A stretch of 64,000 bases of DNA from Hermatobates lingyangjiaoensis. Taxonomy: Eukaryota > Arthropoda > Insecta > Hemiptera > Hermatobatidae. Made by a program: the position numbers and the translations under genes. Location of the stretch: positions 16,505 to 80,504 of the forward strand of contig JAPFBL010000949.1 of the NCBI GenBank assembly GCA_026182355.1, written 5' to 3'. Below are positions 63,862 to 64,000 of the stretch, in pieces. Each line of letters starts with the position of its first letter. Position 1 is the first letter of the stretch. The notes under the pieces are model-generated. The model saw nothing but the letters and a program-made list of their open reading frames with translations. It did not search any database and was not told the DNA's origin.

Positions 63862-63972
63862 TAAGCAGTGACACATAAACAGAAACACAACAAAGACTCA
63901 CTTTTCAATATTTCGACCGTAATGGCGGTCGTCCTCAGGAGAAGAAGTGAATTGACGGAGCGACGACAGTCA
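63855..63972 (-). mobile_element. Solo PLE terminal repeat with a hammerhead-like fold
   Basis: Minus strand: CTTCTTCTCCTGAGGACGAC, CGCCATTACGGTCGAAATAT, TGAAAAGTGAGTC and TTGTTGTGTTTCTGTTTATG to the TA tract. Core CTGAGGA (RC of 63932-63938), extra C, helix II GACCG/CGGTC (5 bp), GAA, ATAT, T; helix I only two pairs (TC/GA). TA follows again at 63973. Confidence 0.6.
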
Positions 63973-64000
63973 ACTATATATATATATAATCACTTAATAT

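Overview
The window is AT-rich animal genomic DNA, almost certainly from an arthropod. The reasons are a cys-loop receptor gene cut into small exons by very long introns, Jockey/R1-type LINE fragments, tRNA-derived SINEs whose 3' tail in one copy is (TTAGG)n (the arthropod telomere motif), and many Penelope-like element (PLE) fragments. A chelicerate is possible but is only a guess. There are no prokaryotic features, and nearly all short open frames are chance or belong to repeats.

One cellular gene can be supported. It lies on the minus strand and encodes an anion-type pentameric ligand-gated channel. A 224-nt exon (41688-41911) carries the WKPEVYFPNAKHAEF and LIRINPDGEILYMLR region. An 83-nt exon (30272-30354), 11.3 kb downstream, carries the cys-loop C-MMDLSKFPLDNQV-C. 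Splice sites and phase agree exactly, so 30355-41687 is intron. I could not find the other exons; much of the rest of the window may also be intron of this gene.

The other main content is mobile DNA. (1) PLE debris is everywhere: N-terminal ORF pieces ending in LLPKYTNI and running into (TA)n, GIY-YIG endonuclease pieces (29.9, 62.4 and 63.2 kb), and about ten sequence-unrelated families of terminal repeats, many as inverted (foldback) pairs. (2) SINEs with one tRNA-like head and two alternative 3' tails. (3) Jockey-like LINE 3' coding ends (0.5, 28.3-29.4, 30.8 kb) and R1/Jockey-like ends (39.0, 59.7 kb). (4) hAT-type MITEs with 8-bp target duplications (4.5, 39.4, 55.2 kb) and Tigger/pogo-like debris (8.0, 40.5 kb). 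(5) Satellites and microsatellites, including four ~150-bp units beside the 224-nt exon.

The most interesting signal is a shared RNA-like fold in nearly all PLE terminal repeats. It reads: short helix I, CUGANGA, exactly one unpaired base, helix II, GAA, a tiny or palindromic helix III ending in U, one H base, then the helix I partner. This is the type I hammerhead ribozyme plan with one extra base after A9. Helix I is complementary in a different way in each family (GACU/AGUC, UCUC/GAGA, GCUC/GAGC, AGCC/GGCU, GCC/GGC, GUC/GAC, UUC/GAA). Families with U instead of C at position 3 have A instead of G at position 8, which keeps the C3-G8 pair known from hammerhead structures. Hammerheads in PLEs are known; the constant extra base, the number of families in 64 kb and the paired 3/8 change are what deserve testing. 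Several foldbacks are flanked by 12-bp target duplications.
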